A stretch of 64,000 bases of DNA from Luteibacter flocculans. Its GTDB lineage: Bacteria > Pseudomonadota > Gammaproteobacteria > Xanthomonadales > Rhodanobacteraceae. The stretch is from contig NZ_CP063231.1 in assembly GCF_023612255.1 (NCBI RefSeq), positions 4,024,501 through 4,088,500 on the forward strand. The letters are read 5' to 3'. The translations under genes and the position numbers were made by a program. This document shows, piece after piece, positions 22,448 through 31,307 of this stretch (the stretch's first letter is position 1; each line of letters begins with the position of its first letter). The notes beneath the pieces were generated by a model that ran no database searches, was not told the origin of the DNA, and saw only the letters and a list, made by a program, of their open reading frames with translations.

Positions 22448-24361
22448 ATGATGAAACCCCGATACCTCGCTCTCGCCCTCGCGGCCGCCATGGCCGGAAC
22501 ATCTGCGTTTGCGCAGGTCGCTCCGCACGTGCCGGGCGAGGCGCCTTCCCCGCGCCTGTTAGCCCCACAGGATCTGTCGAGTGCGCTGACAGCGCCACAG
22601 ACGATGCGTTCGACCCCCGACGCATCGTCCGCGCAGGCGCTGGTCTGGGTCGAGCGCGCCGACCTCGCCACGGCATCCGTTCGCCAGCGGGTCGTGGACG
22701 CATTGGCCCGTAAACGGGCCGTGCTGGTGACCGGATCCAGCGAGGACGACCAAGGCGAAATGGAAACCTTCGGCTTTCGCGCGCCGGGCGTGGCATCGAT
22801 CTATCGGCGCTCCAGCAACGGCGCCATCGACGTCATCACCGCCGATGCCGATCTGCCTGCACACGAAGCGGCGGAAGCCTTCACCGAATGGCTTGGTCGC
22901 CAGAAGCCTCTGTCCGAAGTAGACCACCCCAGGACGAGGTCGCTCGTGCAGAACGGCACGGTGGACGATGGCGAATACACACCACGCATCGAGATTCACC
23001 AGGACCGCATCTTTCCCGGCCGTCGCGCCGTGCGCCATCACATCGTCGTGCTGCGCGACATCGATGCGCAACGCGACGAAAAAGTGGTGATGGTGACGAC
23101 CGAAGTGGACCAGGTGCCCTCATTGGTCGGTGCCATGTGGAACGGTACGGCCCTTGCGGAAGGCAAGGGCTACCACCTGATCGTCCCCGGCCGTTACATC
23201 GTGACGACGCAACTCGCAGGCGTGGATCAACCCGTTCCGTTGACCCTTCAGGATTACGCACCGAAGTCGGACGGCGCGACCGAACGGCTCATCAATGACA
23301 CCGTCTCGATCAAGACGACCTCGGGTGCAAGCGCCACGTTCGACGTATTGAACGGACTGGCTCACAACAACGCCCCCCATCTGGGCAAGGTCGCGCTCGG
23401 CTTCAACTATGCCAAGGAACATCTTGAGCAGAGGTCGGTCACCATGTCGCTCAAGGACTATTTCGTGCAGGCCTCGCCGCGCTCGGGCAAGGGAACACGC
23501 GCCATGGACTGGACATTTCCGCTGGCATCCGACATCGCGCACTCCGTCGATTATTTCGCGGACGGCGAGAACTTCTACGGGGCGGTGAATTCCACGCGCC
23601 GGATGACCCCGATGATGCGCCAGGCGACGTTGCAGGTCGGTTCGGTGTGGCGAGTGCCCGGCAGCTACGAGGGGTCGCTTGACGTGATTACGCGTGCGAC
23701 CGTCGAGTTGCGCGTGTACGACTCGCTGGAAAAAAGCATCGATTCGGGTCCCGACGACGCCGAGTCGGACATGGCATTCACGACACGCATCAACCTGGGT
23801 TCCGCACACCTCACCCGGCAGCCGACGGTCCGTCTGCAATCGCTGCATGGACAGGGCCAGTGCCTGGCGCAGCCGGTGTCCAACGCTCCGGACGTCGTGC
23901 TGGAGTTCTGTGAAAAGGGTGAGGGCGGCAAGGCACAGCAGTGGTATCTCGAAGTCGACAACACCTACCGCAATCGCGGCAGCGGCCAATGCCTGACGAC
24001 CGACCCCCATAGTGGGCGTATCCATGCCGCGGACTGCGCGGGCGCGTCGCTCACCCAGCAATGGCAGTGGTCGGCCGACCGTATCCACTCGCTGTACATG
24101 GGTGGCAACACCTGGCGCTTGCACCTGCGCGACGGCATCGTCAATGCGATGTTCGATCCGCAGCGACACCAGATGATGGTTTCGAATCAGTACCACCCAC
24201 TGCTACGTCCGTGGTCGTCGTATCCCAACCGCCCGAGCAAGGGCGACGTGGTACCGAACCTGAGCAGCGTTTCGCCACCGATCCCCGACAGCTATCTCGG
24301 CTATGACGCCGTCGGTACCGAAGAACGCTGGCAGCCGCTGCCCATTCGCTTTGGCCTGTAG
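22448..24361 (+). CDS. Secreted pore-forming cytolysin, leukocidin/VCC family with beta-trefoil lectin domain
   Basis: About 637 residues. A Sec signal peptide ends at TSAFA. An N-terminal region (about 60-150) resembles the VCC pro-domain. The central cytolysin domain (about 280-450) contains MSLKDYFVQASPRSG, followed by WTFPLASDIAHSVDYF and an RATVELRVYDS strand, in the same order as V. cholerae cytolysin. A ricin-type beta-trefoil follows (about 460-560; QxW repeats QQWYL and QQWQW, Cys pairs GQCL). The VCC C-terminal beta-prism lectin is missing. ATG at 22442 abuts AAGGAG, so 22448 is preferred. It likely makes heptameric pores in host membranes; targets unknown. Confidence 0.75.
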   Translation: MMKPRYLALALAAAMAGTSAFAQVAPHVPGEAPSPRLLAPQDLSSALTAPQTMRSTPDASSAQALVWVERADLATASVRQRVVDALARKRAVLVTGSSEDDQGEMETFGFRAPGVASIYRRSSNGAIDVITADADLPAHEAAEAFTEWLGRQKPLSEVDHPRTRSLVQNGTVDDGEYTPRIEIHQDRIFPGRRAVRHHIVVLRDIDAQRDEKVVMVTTEVDQVPSLVGAMWNGTALAEGKGYHLIVPGRYIVTTQLAGVDQPVPLTLQDYAPKSDGATERLINDTVSIKTTSGASATFDVLNGLAHNNAPHLGKVALGFNYAKEHLEQRSVTMSLKDYFVQASPRSGKGTRAMDWTFPLASDIAHSVDYFADGENFYGAVNSTRRMTPMMRQATLQVGSVWRVPGSYEGSLDVITRATVELRVYDSLEKSIDSGPDDAESDMAFTTRINLGSAHLTRQPTVRLQSLHGQGQCLAQPVSNAPDVVLEFCEKGEGGKAQQWYLEVDNTYRNRGSGQCLTTDPHSGRIHAADCAGASLTQQWQWSADRIHSLYMGGNTWRLHLRDGIVNAMFDPQRHQMMVSNQYHPLLRPWSSYPNRPSKGDVVPNLSSVSPPIPDSYLGYDAVGTEERWQPLPIRFGL

Positions 24362-24370
24362 CGTTTAAAA

Positions 24371-24394
24371 CCAGGGGCGACGGATCGCCCCTGG
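24371..24394. terminator. Terminator between cytolysin gene and purD
   Basis: Stem CCAGGGGCGA / TCGCCCCTGG with loop CGGA. Read on the minus strand it is followed by TTTTAAA, so it suits purD best, and it may also stop the convergent cytolysin transcript. Confidence 0.75.
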
Positions 24395-24402
24395 TGCTTG
24401 CA

Positions 24403-25686
24403 TCACCGGCGGGACAACGCCCGATAGGCGATGTCTCGCCGGTGAAACGCGCCGTCGAAATGAATGCGGTCGACCGCGGCATAGGCCCGCTCACGCGCGG
24501 AAGCGATGTCGTCGCCCAACGCGCACACTGCCAGCACTCGACCGCCCGCCGTCACGGGGCGGCCTTCGGGGCCTTCGGCAGTGCCCGCGTGGAAGACTTT
24601 GACGTCGGCACCGAAGTCGATATCGGCACCGTCGATCAGATCGCCTGCACGCACCTTGCCGGGGTAACCGCCAGCCGCGATGACGACGCCAATCGCGGGC
24701 CGTGGATCCCATTGCGCTTCGACGGCAGCCATGCGGCCGTCGAGCGCTGCGTCGACGAGGTCCACGAGATCCGAGCGAAGACGAAGCATGATCGGCTGCG
24801 TCTCGGGATCGCCGAAACGCACGTTGAACTCGATCACCTTGGGCGCACCGTTGCCATCGATCATGAGCCCGGCGTAGAGGAAACCCGTGAAGGGCATGCC
24901 ATCGGCGGCCATGCCGGCCAGCGTGGGTTCGATGACCTCACGCATCACACGCGCCGACACTTCGTCCGTCACCACGGGCGCGGGCGAATACGCGCCCATG
25001 CCACCCGTGTTCGGTCCCTTGTCGCCGTCGTCGCGGCGCTTGTGGTCCTGACTGGTCGCCATCGGCAGCGCGTGCTTGCCGTCGGCAATGACGATGAAGC
25101 TGGCTTCCTCACCGTCCAGAAATTCTTCGATGACGACACGCGACGACGCGTCGCCGAATGCCTGCTGTCCGAGCATGTCGTCCAGCGCGGCCTCCGCCTC
25201 GGCGAGCGTCATCGCGACCACCACGCCCTTGCCTGCGGCCAGGCCGTCGGCCTTGATGACGATCGGCGCGCCGTGCGTGCGAACGTGCGCCAGCGCAGGC
25301 GCGAGGTCGGTAAACACCGCATAGTGCGCCGTCGGGATGGCATGCCGGGCGAGAAAATCCTTCGCGAAGGCCTTGCTGCCTTCGAGTTGCGCCGCCGCGG
25401 CAGTCGGTCCAAAGCAGCGCAGGCCTTCCTGGGTGAAGCGATCGACCACGCCAGCGACCAGCGGCACTTCGGGTCCGACGACGGTCAGCTCGACGTTCTC
25501 CTTGCGTGCCAGCGCCAGTAGCCCATCGATGTCGGTGACCGGGATGGCGACGTTGCGCATGCGCGGTTCGTGCGCCGTGCCTGCATTGCCCGGCGCCACG
25601 ATCACCTCATCCACGCGCGGGGACTGGCTGAGCTTCCAGGCCAGCGCGTGCTCGCGCCCGCCGCCGCCGATGACGAGGACTTTCAT
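24403..25686 (-). CDS. purD: Phosphoribosylamine-glycine ligase
   Basis: 427 residues from ATG 25686; a much longer upstream frame is a shadow of the beta-lactamase gene on the other strand. ATP-grasp enzyme: MKVLVIGGGGREHALAWKL at the start, SQDHKRRDDGDKGPNTGGMG in the middle, EFNVRFGDPETQPIM near the end. Second step of purine biosynthesis. purH, its usual neighbour, is not seen in the window. Confidence 0.97.
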   Translation of the reverse strand: MKVLVIGGGGREHALAWKLSQSPRVDEVIVAPGNAGTAHEPRMRNVAIPVTDIDGLLALARKENVELTVVGPEVPLVAGVVDRFTQEGLRCFGPTAAAAQLEGSKAFAKDFLARHAIPTAHYAVFTDLAPALAHVRTHGAPIVIKADGLAAGKGVVVAMTLAEAEAALDDMLGQQAFGDASSRVVIEEFLDGEEASFIVIADGKHALPMATSQDHKRRDDGDKGPNTGGMGAYSPAPVVTDEVSARVMREVIEPTLAGMAADGMPFTGFLYAGLMIDGNGAPKVIEFNVRFGDPETQPIMLRLRSDLVDLVDAALDGRMAAVEAQWDPRPAIGVVIAAGGYPGKVRAGDLIDGADIDFGADVKVFHAGTAEGPEGRPVTAGGRVLAVCALGDDIASARERAYAAVDRIHFDGAFHRRDIAYRALSRR

Positions 25687-25821
25687 GAGGATCTCCAGAC
25701 GTTGAGGCGGGCATTCTACCCGGCACATCCTCACCTTGCCCGCGAAACGCCCTGACCCCGCCCTGTGCGACGCCGTTCGGCTTGTCAGCCTCCGTGAGCA
25801 CTGCCCATGGAGATCGCCCAC

Positions 25822-26667
25822 ATGAGACGTCTGTTCACACTGCTTCCCGCGCTGTTTGCCCTCGTGGCGGCTACCGCGTCGCACGCCGCCGACTGGAAGG
25901 AACACCCCGAGTGGGGCAAGGCCTTCGCCGACGCACACGTCAAGGGCACGCTGCTCGTCTACGAGGAGGGTGCGCAGACGATGCACGTCTACGACGCAGA
26001 GCGCGCGCGTCGCCCTTATCTTCCCGCCTCCACGTTCAAGGTCTTCAACGCGCTCGTGGCAATCGACACCGGCGCGGTGGCGGACGAGTTCGATCCGATC
26101 CCCTGGGACGGCAAGGTCCGCAGCATGGGCGGCACGCCGAATGCGCAATGGAATCGCGCCAACAGCCTCGCCAGCGGCATGCGTTATTCCACCGTGTGGC
26201 TTTATCAGGAAGTGGCGCGACGAGCCGGTCAGCAGCGCATGCAGTCCTGGATCGACAAGGCAGGCTACGGCAACCGCGACATCAGCGGCGGCATCGACCA
26301 GTTCTGGTTGACCGGCGGTCTGCGCATTTCCGCCGAGCAGCAGGTGGCGTTCCTGCGCCAGCTCGCCGACGGCACGCTTCCGTTCTCGGCGCGCGCGCAG
26401 GAAATCGTCCGCCGCATCACCATCTACGAAGCCGGCACCGATTTCATCCTGCACGCCAAGACGGGTTGGGGAACGCATGCGGCGGAGAATCGGCCTGATC
26501 CGGCCAAGTCCGACGACATCGGCTGGTACGTGGGCTGGGTGGAACACGGCGGCAAGCGCTGGTTCTTCGCCATGAACATCGACATCGCGAAGCCGGAAGA
26601 CGGCGTGCAGCGCGTAACGCTGGCAAAGAAACTGCTGACGACGCTCGGCGCCTTCAGCCAGCCTTGA
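25822..26667 (+). CDS. Class D (OXA-type) beta-lactamase
   Basis: 281 residues from ATG 25822 (GGAG nine bases upstream; an in-frame ATG at 25807 precedes the site and is less likely). Signal peptide ends about SHA-A. Class D motifs in order: STFK (active-site Ser, with the carboxylatable Lys), STV in MRYSTVWLYQ (S-x-V), YGN in AGYGNRDISGG, W in FWLTGGLRIS, and KTGWG. A serine hydrolase of penicillins in the periplasm; spectrum cannot be read from sequence. No mobile element adjoins it, so it is probably an intrinsic chromosomal gene. Convergent with the AMP-ligase gene. Confidence 0.93.
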   Translation: MRRLFTLLPALFALVAATASHAADWKEHPEWGKAFADAHVKGTLLVYEEGAQTMHVYDAERARRPYLPASTFKVFNALVAIDTGAVADEFDPIPWDGKVRSMGGTPNAQWNRANSLASGMRYSTVWLYQEVARRAGQQRMQSWIDKAGYGNRDISGGIDQFWLTGGLRISAEQQVAFLRQLADGTLPFSARAQEIVRRITIYEAGTDFILHAKTGWGTHAAENRPDPAKSDDIGWYVGWVEHGGKRWFFAMNIDIAKPEDGVQRVTLAKKLLTTLGAFSQP

Positions 26668-26714
26668 AACTCACGGCCTGGGTGCCGTAAGTCGACGCCC
26701 AGGCTCGCTCCCGA

Positions 26715-28079
26715 TCAAAGTGCCGGACGGATGAGTTCCAGCAGGCTGCCGCGCGGCAACTTGCCGGTCTCGTTGCGCGGCAGCGCATCGACCAGACGCA
26801 GCGGGCGCGGCAGGAAGACCGGGTCCATGGCATGGCGCAATGCGGCCATCACCGCCTGTTCGCTCATCAGCGGCGCCACGACCAGCCCGGCGATGCGACG
26901 CACACCTGACGCATCGGGTTCGTCCAACTGGAACAGCACACCGTCGCGCACGCCTTCGATAGCAAGCAAACGGCGATTCAGATCACCCAGCGATGCGCGC
27001 TTGCCGGCGATTTCGAGCAGGTCGGTGTTGCGTCCACGCAACTGGAACCGTCGCCCCTCGTCATGCAAGGTGACGATGTCGGCGAGCGCGATGGGCTCGT
27101 CGAGTTGAGGCGCATCGACCAGCGTGCCGTCGGGCTGCGGGTGCAACGTCACGCCCGGGTACAGGGTCCAGTCGTCAGCGGCGGACGTGCGGCGGCTGGC
27201 GAAGACGCAGGTTTCCGTCGAGCCGAAGACCTCGTGCAACGGTGCGCCAAAGCGACGTTCGGCTTCCGCGGCGAGATCGACCGGCATCGGTGCGGTCGCT
27301 GAGACGAAGGCGGCCAACGTCGGCAAGACCACCCCGGATTCCACCAGCGCACGCAGATGCACGGGCGTCGTCACCAGCACGCGCGGCTCGGGCATCGTGC
27401 CGAGCGCCGTGGCAACGTCGGCCGGAAAGAACGGCCGACCCGCATGCACGCTCACCTCGGACAGCAAGGGCATCAGCACCGACATCTCGATGCCGTACAT
27501 GTGCTGCGGAGGTACCGTCGCGACGACATCGAACGACGTGCCGATCGCGGTCCGCAGCAAGTTGGCATTGCCTGCATTGCTGGCAACGAAACTGCCCCAG
27601 GTCTTCACGTTGGGCTTCGGCCGGCCCGTGGAGCCTGAGGTGTAGCCAATCGCGGCCACCGTGTCGGCGGGAATATGCGGGATCTCACCCGGCGCCGCGT
27701 CGTCGTCGAGCGCGGGCATCTGCAGGTAGCCCACCGGTGCGGGCGACAGCGGAAGCTCGCCGATGGCATACGACCCAGGATGACCCGACATCACCTCGTC
27801 GATCGCATGCGGCGCGCGCGACGGGGGGAGCAGATTGGTCTGCCCACGCACGATCAACGCAGCAAACGCCACCAGGAACGCGTAGCGGTCCTCGCACAGA
27901 TTGACCGCACCGACGGCCTCGGGCAGCAAGGCGGCGACCGCGCGCACGTGGCCAAGGAAGGTGGCAGCGCTGACGGGGCGCCCGTCACGCCAGGCAATCG
28001 GCCGCGACAGGTCGCCGACAAGCAGCGGCAAGGGCGCGCCTGCGGGGCGCCCGGTGAACTCATGAAGGTTGGACGACAA
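26715..28079 (-). CDS. AMP-dependent acyl-ACP/CoA ligase, XanA2-like (aryl-polyene type)
   Basis: 454 residues, adenylate-forming enzyme. P-loop-like motif YTSGSTGRPKP (about residue 147), PPQHMYGIEMSVLMPLL, FGSTETCVFASRR and the C-terminal NETGKLPRG lysine motif. The text PPQHMYG...GRPFFPADVATAL is typical of the ligases in xanthomonadin/aryl-polyene clusters, where XanA2 loads 3-hydroxybenzoate onto the ACP. Here it lies 24 kb from xanB2 and the ACP gene. Placement in the pigment pathway is inferred. Next gene on the same strand is not close; tsaC lies upstream by 15 bases. Confidence 0.75.
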   Translation of the reverse strand: MSSNLHEFTGRPAGAPLPLLVGDLSRPIAWRDGRPVSAATFLGHVRAVAALLPEAVGAVNLCEDRYAFLVAFAALIVRGQTNLLPPSRAPHAIDEVMSGHPGSYAIGELPLSPAPVGYLQMPALDDDAAPGEIPHIPADTVAAIGYTSGSTGRPKPNVKTWGSFVASNAGNANLLRTAIGTSFDVVATVPPQHMYGIEMSVLMPLLSEVSVHAGRPFFPADVATALGTMPEPRVLVTTPVHLRALVESGVVLPTLAAFVSATAPMPVDLAAEAERRFGAPLHEVFGSTETCVFASRRTSAADDWTLYPGVTLHPQPDGTLVDAPQLDEPIALADIVTLHDEGRRFQLRGRNTDLLEIAGKRASLGDLNRRLLAIEGVRDGVLFQLDEPDASGVRRIAGLVVAPLMSEQAVMAALRHAMDPVFLPRPLRLVDALPRNETGKLPRGSLLELIRPAL

Positions 28080-28094
28080 CGGATTCTCCCCCGA

Positions 28095-28664
28095 TCAGGC
28101 GCGGATCATAGCGCCGCTGAGGGCGTCCCGGATGATGGTTGGGCGGTCCAATCCGCCCAGCGGGGCGTCCAGCGCGCCGTCCAGCCGCTCACCGAAATAG
28201 CGTTCCAGGGTCGCCAGATCGCGCGCGGGAGGCTGCCCGTGCGGGTTGGCGCTGGTGGACACAAGCGGGGCTCCGAAGGCGTGGCACAGCGCTGCCGCCG
28301 GCTCGTGCGCGGTCACCCGAAGGGCGATGCCGGCGTGTGCGCCCGCTACCCAGTCGGGCACGGCGGCACTGCGCGGAAACACCCAGGTATTCGGACCAGG
28401 CCATGACGCCAGCACCTGGTCGAGCACCGCCGGGGGCACGGCGTCCCGGTCGATGTATTGCTCGACCTGCTCGAACGATGCCGCGATCAGTAGCACGCCT
28501 TGGGTGGCCGGGCGCTCCTTCAGCGCGAACAGGCGCTCGAAGGCATCGCGGTTGTGCGGATCGCAGCCGAGGCCAAACACGGCCTCGGTGGGATAAGCGA
28601 TGACGCCGCCGCGGCGCATGACCTCCGCAGCGGCATCGACGTTGGCCGGAACGAAGCGACGCAT
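28095..28664 (-). CDS. tsaC: Threonylcarbamoyl-AMP synthase
   Basis: 189 residues from ATG 28664, the TsaC/YrdC length. Motifs: GGVIAYPTEAVFGLGCDP, LKERPATQGVLLIAA and PLVSTSANPHGQP. Makes threonylcarbamoyl-AMP for t6A modification of tRNA position 37. Overlaps nothing; its start lies 5 bases after the topA stop codon, so it is probably translated after topA. Confidence 0.93.
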   Translation of the reverse strand: MRRFVPANVDAAAEVMRRGGVIAYPTEAVFGLGCDPHNRDAFERLFALKERPATQGVLLIAASFEQVEQYIDRDAVPPAVLDQVLASWPGPNTWVFPRSAAVPDWVAGAHAGIALRVTAHEPAAALCHAFGAPLVSTSANPHGQPPARDLATLERYFGERLDGALDAPLGGLDRPTIIRDALSGAMIRA

Positions 28665-28669
28665 ATCGA

Positions 28670-31207
28670 TCAATCGGCCTGGGGCGACACCGTCTTCGCC
28701 GCGGCCTTCTTGGCGGCCGGCGCTTTCTTGGCGGCGGCCGTCTTCGTCGTCTTGGCGGTGGCTTTCTTGGCAGCAGCCTTCTTCGCCGTGGACTTCTTGG
28801 CGGTCGCTTTCTTTGCAGCGGCCTTCTTCACCGCCGGCTTCTTCGCCACGGCTTCCTTGGTCGCGGCCTTCTTCGCAGCAACCTTCTTCGTTGCCGTCTT
28901 CTTGGCCGCACGACCACCGCGTGGCTTTTTCACCGGCGCTGCGGCGAGCAGTTCGGCGCACTCCGCCTCGGTCAGCGTCTTCGGATCGCGATCCTTCGGG
29001 ATGCGCGCGTTCTTCTCGCCGTCGGTGATGTACGGACCATAGCGGCCGTTCAACACCTGTACGCCGTTGCCGAAATCGAGAATGGTGCGATTGGCGATCG
29101 CTTCCAATTTCTCCTGCACCAGTTGCAGTGCGCGCGGCAGTTCGATGGTGTAGGGATCGTCCTCGGGCTTCAGCGACGCATAGGTCGCGCCCTGCTTAAC
29201 GAAGGGGCCGAAGCGACCGATGCCGACCGTGACGTCTTCGCCAGCTTCCGACTGGCCGAGCATGCGCGGCAGCTTGAACAGCTCCATCGCCTCGTCCAGC
29301 GTGATGGTGTGCATGCTCTGGCCCGGACGCAGGCTGGCGTACGTCGGCTTGGCTTCGTCGTCCTTGCTACCGATCTGCGCATAGGCGCCGTAGCGACCGA
29401 GGCGCACGGACACGGGCTTGCCGGTCTTGGGATCGGTGCCCAGTTCGCGCGCACCGGTTGCCTCGCTGCGGTCGACGGATTCGGTCTTGTCGTCCACCAG
29501 CGTCTTGAACGGCTGCCAGAAACGCTCCAGCAGCGGCACCCACGCTTCCTCGCCGCGGCTGACCGCATCGAGTTCGTCTTCGAGCCGCGCAGTGAAGTCG
29601 TAGTCGACGTACTGGGCAAAGTGCCCCGAGAGGAACTGGCTCACGGCACGACCCACATCGGTCGGCTTGAAGCGGCGGTTTTCCAGCAGGACGTACTCGC
29701 GGCTCAGCAGCACCTGGATGATGCTGGCGTAGGTCGAGGGACGGCCGATGCCGTATTCCTCGAGCGTCTTGACCAGGCTCGCTTCCGAATAGCGCGGCGG
29801 CGGCTCGGTGAAGTGCTGGTCGGCGGCGATCTGCGAGACCGGCACCACGTCGCCCTGGGCGAGACGCGGCAGACGGCGCTGATCCTCGTCGTCGTCCGTC
29901 TTCTGATCGCGCCCTTCCTCGTACACCGCGAGAAAGCCCGGGTCGATGACCGTCGTGCCGCTGGCGCGGAAGGCGGAATCGGCCACCGGGAATTCCACGG
30001 ACACCGTGTTGAGGGTGGCGTGGATCATCTGGCAAGCGACGGTGCGCTTCCAGATCAGTTCGTAAAGCTTGCGCTGATCGTCGTTCAGGAACGACGCCAC
30101 GCTGCGCGGCGTGCGCATGGCCGAGGTGGGACGCACGGCTTCGTGCGCTTCCTGGGCATTCTTCGACTTGGACTTGTAGACCTGCACGCCATCGGGCAGC
30201 GCGGATTTGCCGTATTCGCGCCCGATCAGGTCGCGCAGCTCGGCCACGGCATCGTCCGAAAGCGCCACCGAGTCGGTACGCATGTAGGTGATGAGACCGA
30301 CATTACCCTCGCTGCCGAGCGCCACGCCTTCATACAGCCCCTGCGCCACGCGCATGGTGCGGCTCGTGGAAAAACCGAGCTTGCGCGCGGCTTCCTGCTG
30401 CAGCGTGGAGGTGGTGAACGGCGGGGCCGGACGGCGCTTGCGCTCACGGCTGGTGACTTCGCCGACGGTGAACTGACCGCCTGCCGCTTTTTCCAGCGCA
30501 GCGCGCGCCGCCATGGCGTCCTGCTCATTGGTCAGGTCGAACTGCTCGAACTTCTTGCCGTGCAGCTTGACCAGGCGGGCGTCGAAGGCGCCGTCGGGGT
30601 GAGTCAGGTTCGCCTGGATCGTCCAGTATTCGCGAGCCTTGAAAGCTTCGATCTCGAGTTCGCGCTCGACGATCATGCGCAGCGCGGGCGACTGCACGCG
30701 GCCGGCCGAAAGACCGCGCTGCACCTTGCGCCAGAGCACCGGGGAAAGATTGAAGCCCACCAGGTAATCGAGTGCGCGGCGCGCCTGCTGGGCGTCGACG
30801 AGGTCATGCGACAGCTTGCGCGGATTGGCGACCGCTTCCTTGATGGCGCGCGGCGTGATCTCGCTGAAGACCACGCGCTGCACGTCCTTGCCTTCCAGCA
30901 GGCCGCGCTCACGCAGGATCTCGCTGATGTGCCAGGAGATGGCTTCGCCTTCGCGATCCAAGTCGGTCGCGAGATAGATGCTGCTGGCCGCCTTGGCCGC
31001 CTTCGCGATGGCATCGACGTGCTTTTCGTTGCGGTCGATGACCTCGTACGCCATGCGGAAGCCGTGCTCCGGATCGACCGCGCCCTCCTTCGGTCGAAGG
31101 TCGCGGACGTGGCCATACGATGCCAGCACCTGGAAGTCGGCTCCCAGGTACTTGTTGATCGTCTTGGCCTTGGCCGGCGATTCGACGATGAGGAGGTTCT
31201 TTGCCAT
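28670..31207 (-). CDS. topA: DNA topoisomerase I with Lys/Ala-rich C-terminal tail
   Basis: 845 residues. Toprim domain at the start (LLIVESPAKAKTINKYLG), catalytic Tyr in GLITYMRTDSV (about residue 315). The zinc-ribbon modules of E. coli TopA are replaced by topoisomerase C-terminal repeats (VSVRLGRYGAYAQIG, VTVGIGRFGPFVKQG, VQVLNGRYGPYI). The last about 80 residues are AKK/ATKK-type repeats like those of histone H1-like proteins, a likely non-specific DNA-binding tail. Relaxes negative supercoils. Upstream gap of 100 bases is AT-rich at TATATA and should hold the promoter. Confidence 0.96.
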   Translation of the reverse strand: MAKNLLIVESPAKAKTINKYLGADFQVLASYGHVRDLRPKEGAVDPEHGFRMAYEVIDRNEKHVDAIAKAAKAASSIYLATDLDREGEAISWHISEILRERGLLEGKDVQRVVFSEITPRAIKEAVANPRKLSHDLVDAQQARRALDYLVGFNLSPVLWRKVQRGLSAGRVQSPALRMIVERELEIEAFKAREYWTIQANLTHPDGAFDARLVKLHGKKFEQFDLTNEQDAMAARAALEKAAGGQFTVGEVTSRERKRRPAPPFTTSTLQQEAARKLGFSTSRTMRVAQGLYEGVALGSEGNVGLITYMRTDSVALSDDAVAELRDLIGREYGKSALPDGVQVYKSKSKNAQEAHEAVRPTSAMRTPRSVASFLNDDQRKLYELIWKRTVACQMIHATLNTVSVEFPVADSAFRASGTTVIDPGFLAVYEEGRDQKTDDDEDQRRLPRLAQGDVVPVSQIAADQHFTEPPPRYSEASLVKTLEEYGIGRPSTYASIIQVLLSREYVLLENRRFKPTDVGRAVSQFLSGHFAQYVDYDFTARLEDELDAVSRGEEAWVPLLERFWQPFKTLVDDKTESVDRSEATGARELGTDPKTGKPVSVRLGRYGAYAQIGSKDDEAKPTYASLRPGQSMHTITLDEAMELFKLPRMLGQSEAGEDVTVGIGRFGPFVKQGATYASLKPEDDPYTIELPRALQLVQEKLEAIANRTILDFGNGVQVLNGRYGPYITDGEKNARIPKDRDPKTLTEAECAELLAAAPVKKPRGGRAAKKTATKKVAAKKAATKEAVAKKPAVKKAAAKKATAKKSTAKKAAAKKATAKTTKTAAAKKAPAAKKAAAKTVSPQAD

Positions 31208-31307
31208 GCGTTAGCGATTCCAGGGGAGCGCGGGGACGAGTGGACCCCAGCGTATGTATATATTTAGTTGGAAACATATCGCCGTGACGGCTGTCAAGCC
31301 GCGGCGA

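Noticed and set aside
29123-31267. 714-residue plus-strand frame
   Set aside because: Antisense shadow of topA.
31250-31300. Sigma70 promoter for topA using TTGACA at 31292-31297
   Set aside because: The 17-base spacing leads to TTTCCA, and the TATATA stretch is too far (about 29 bases), so no pair could be defended.
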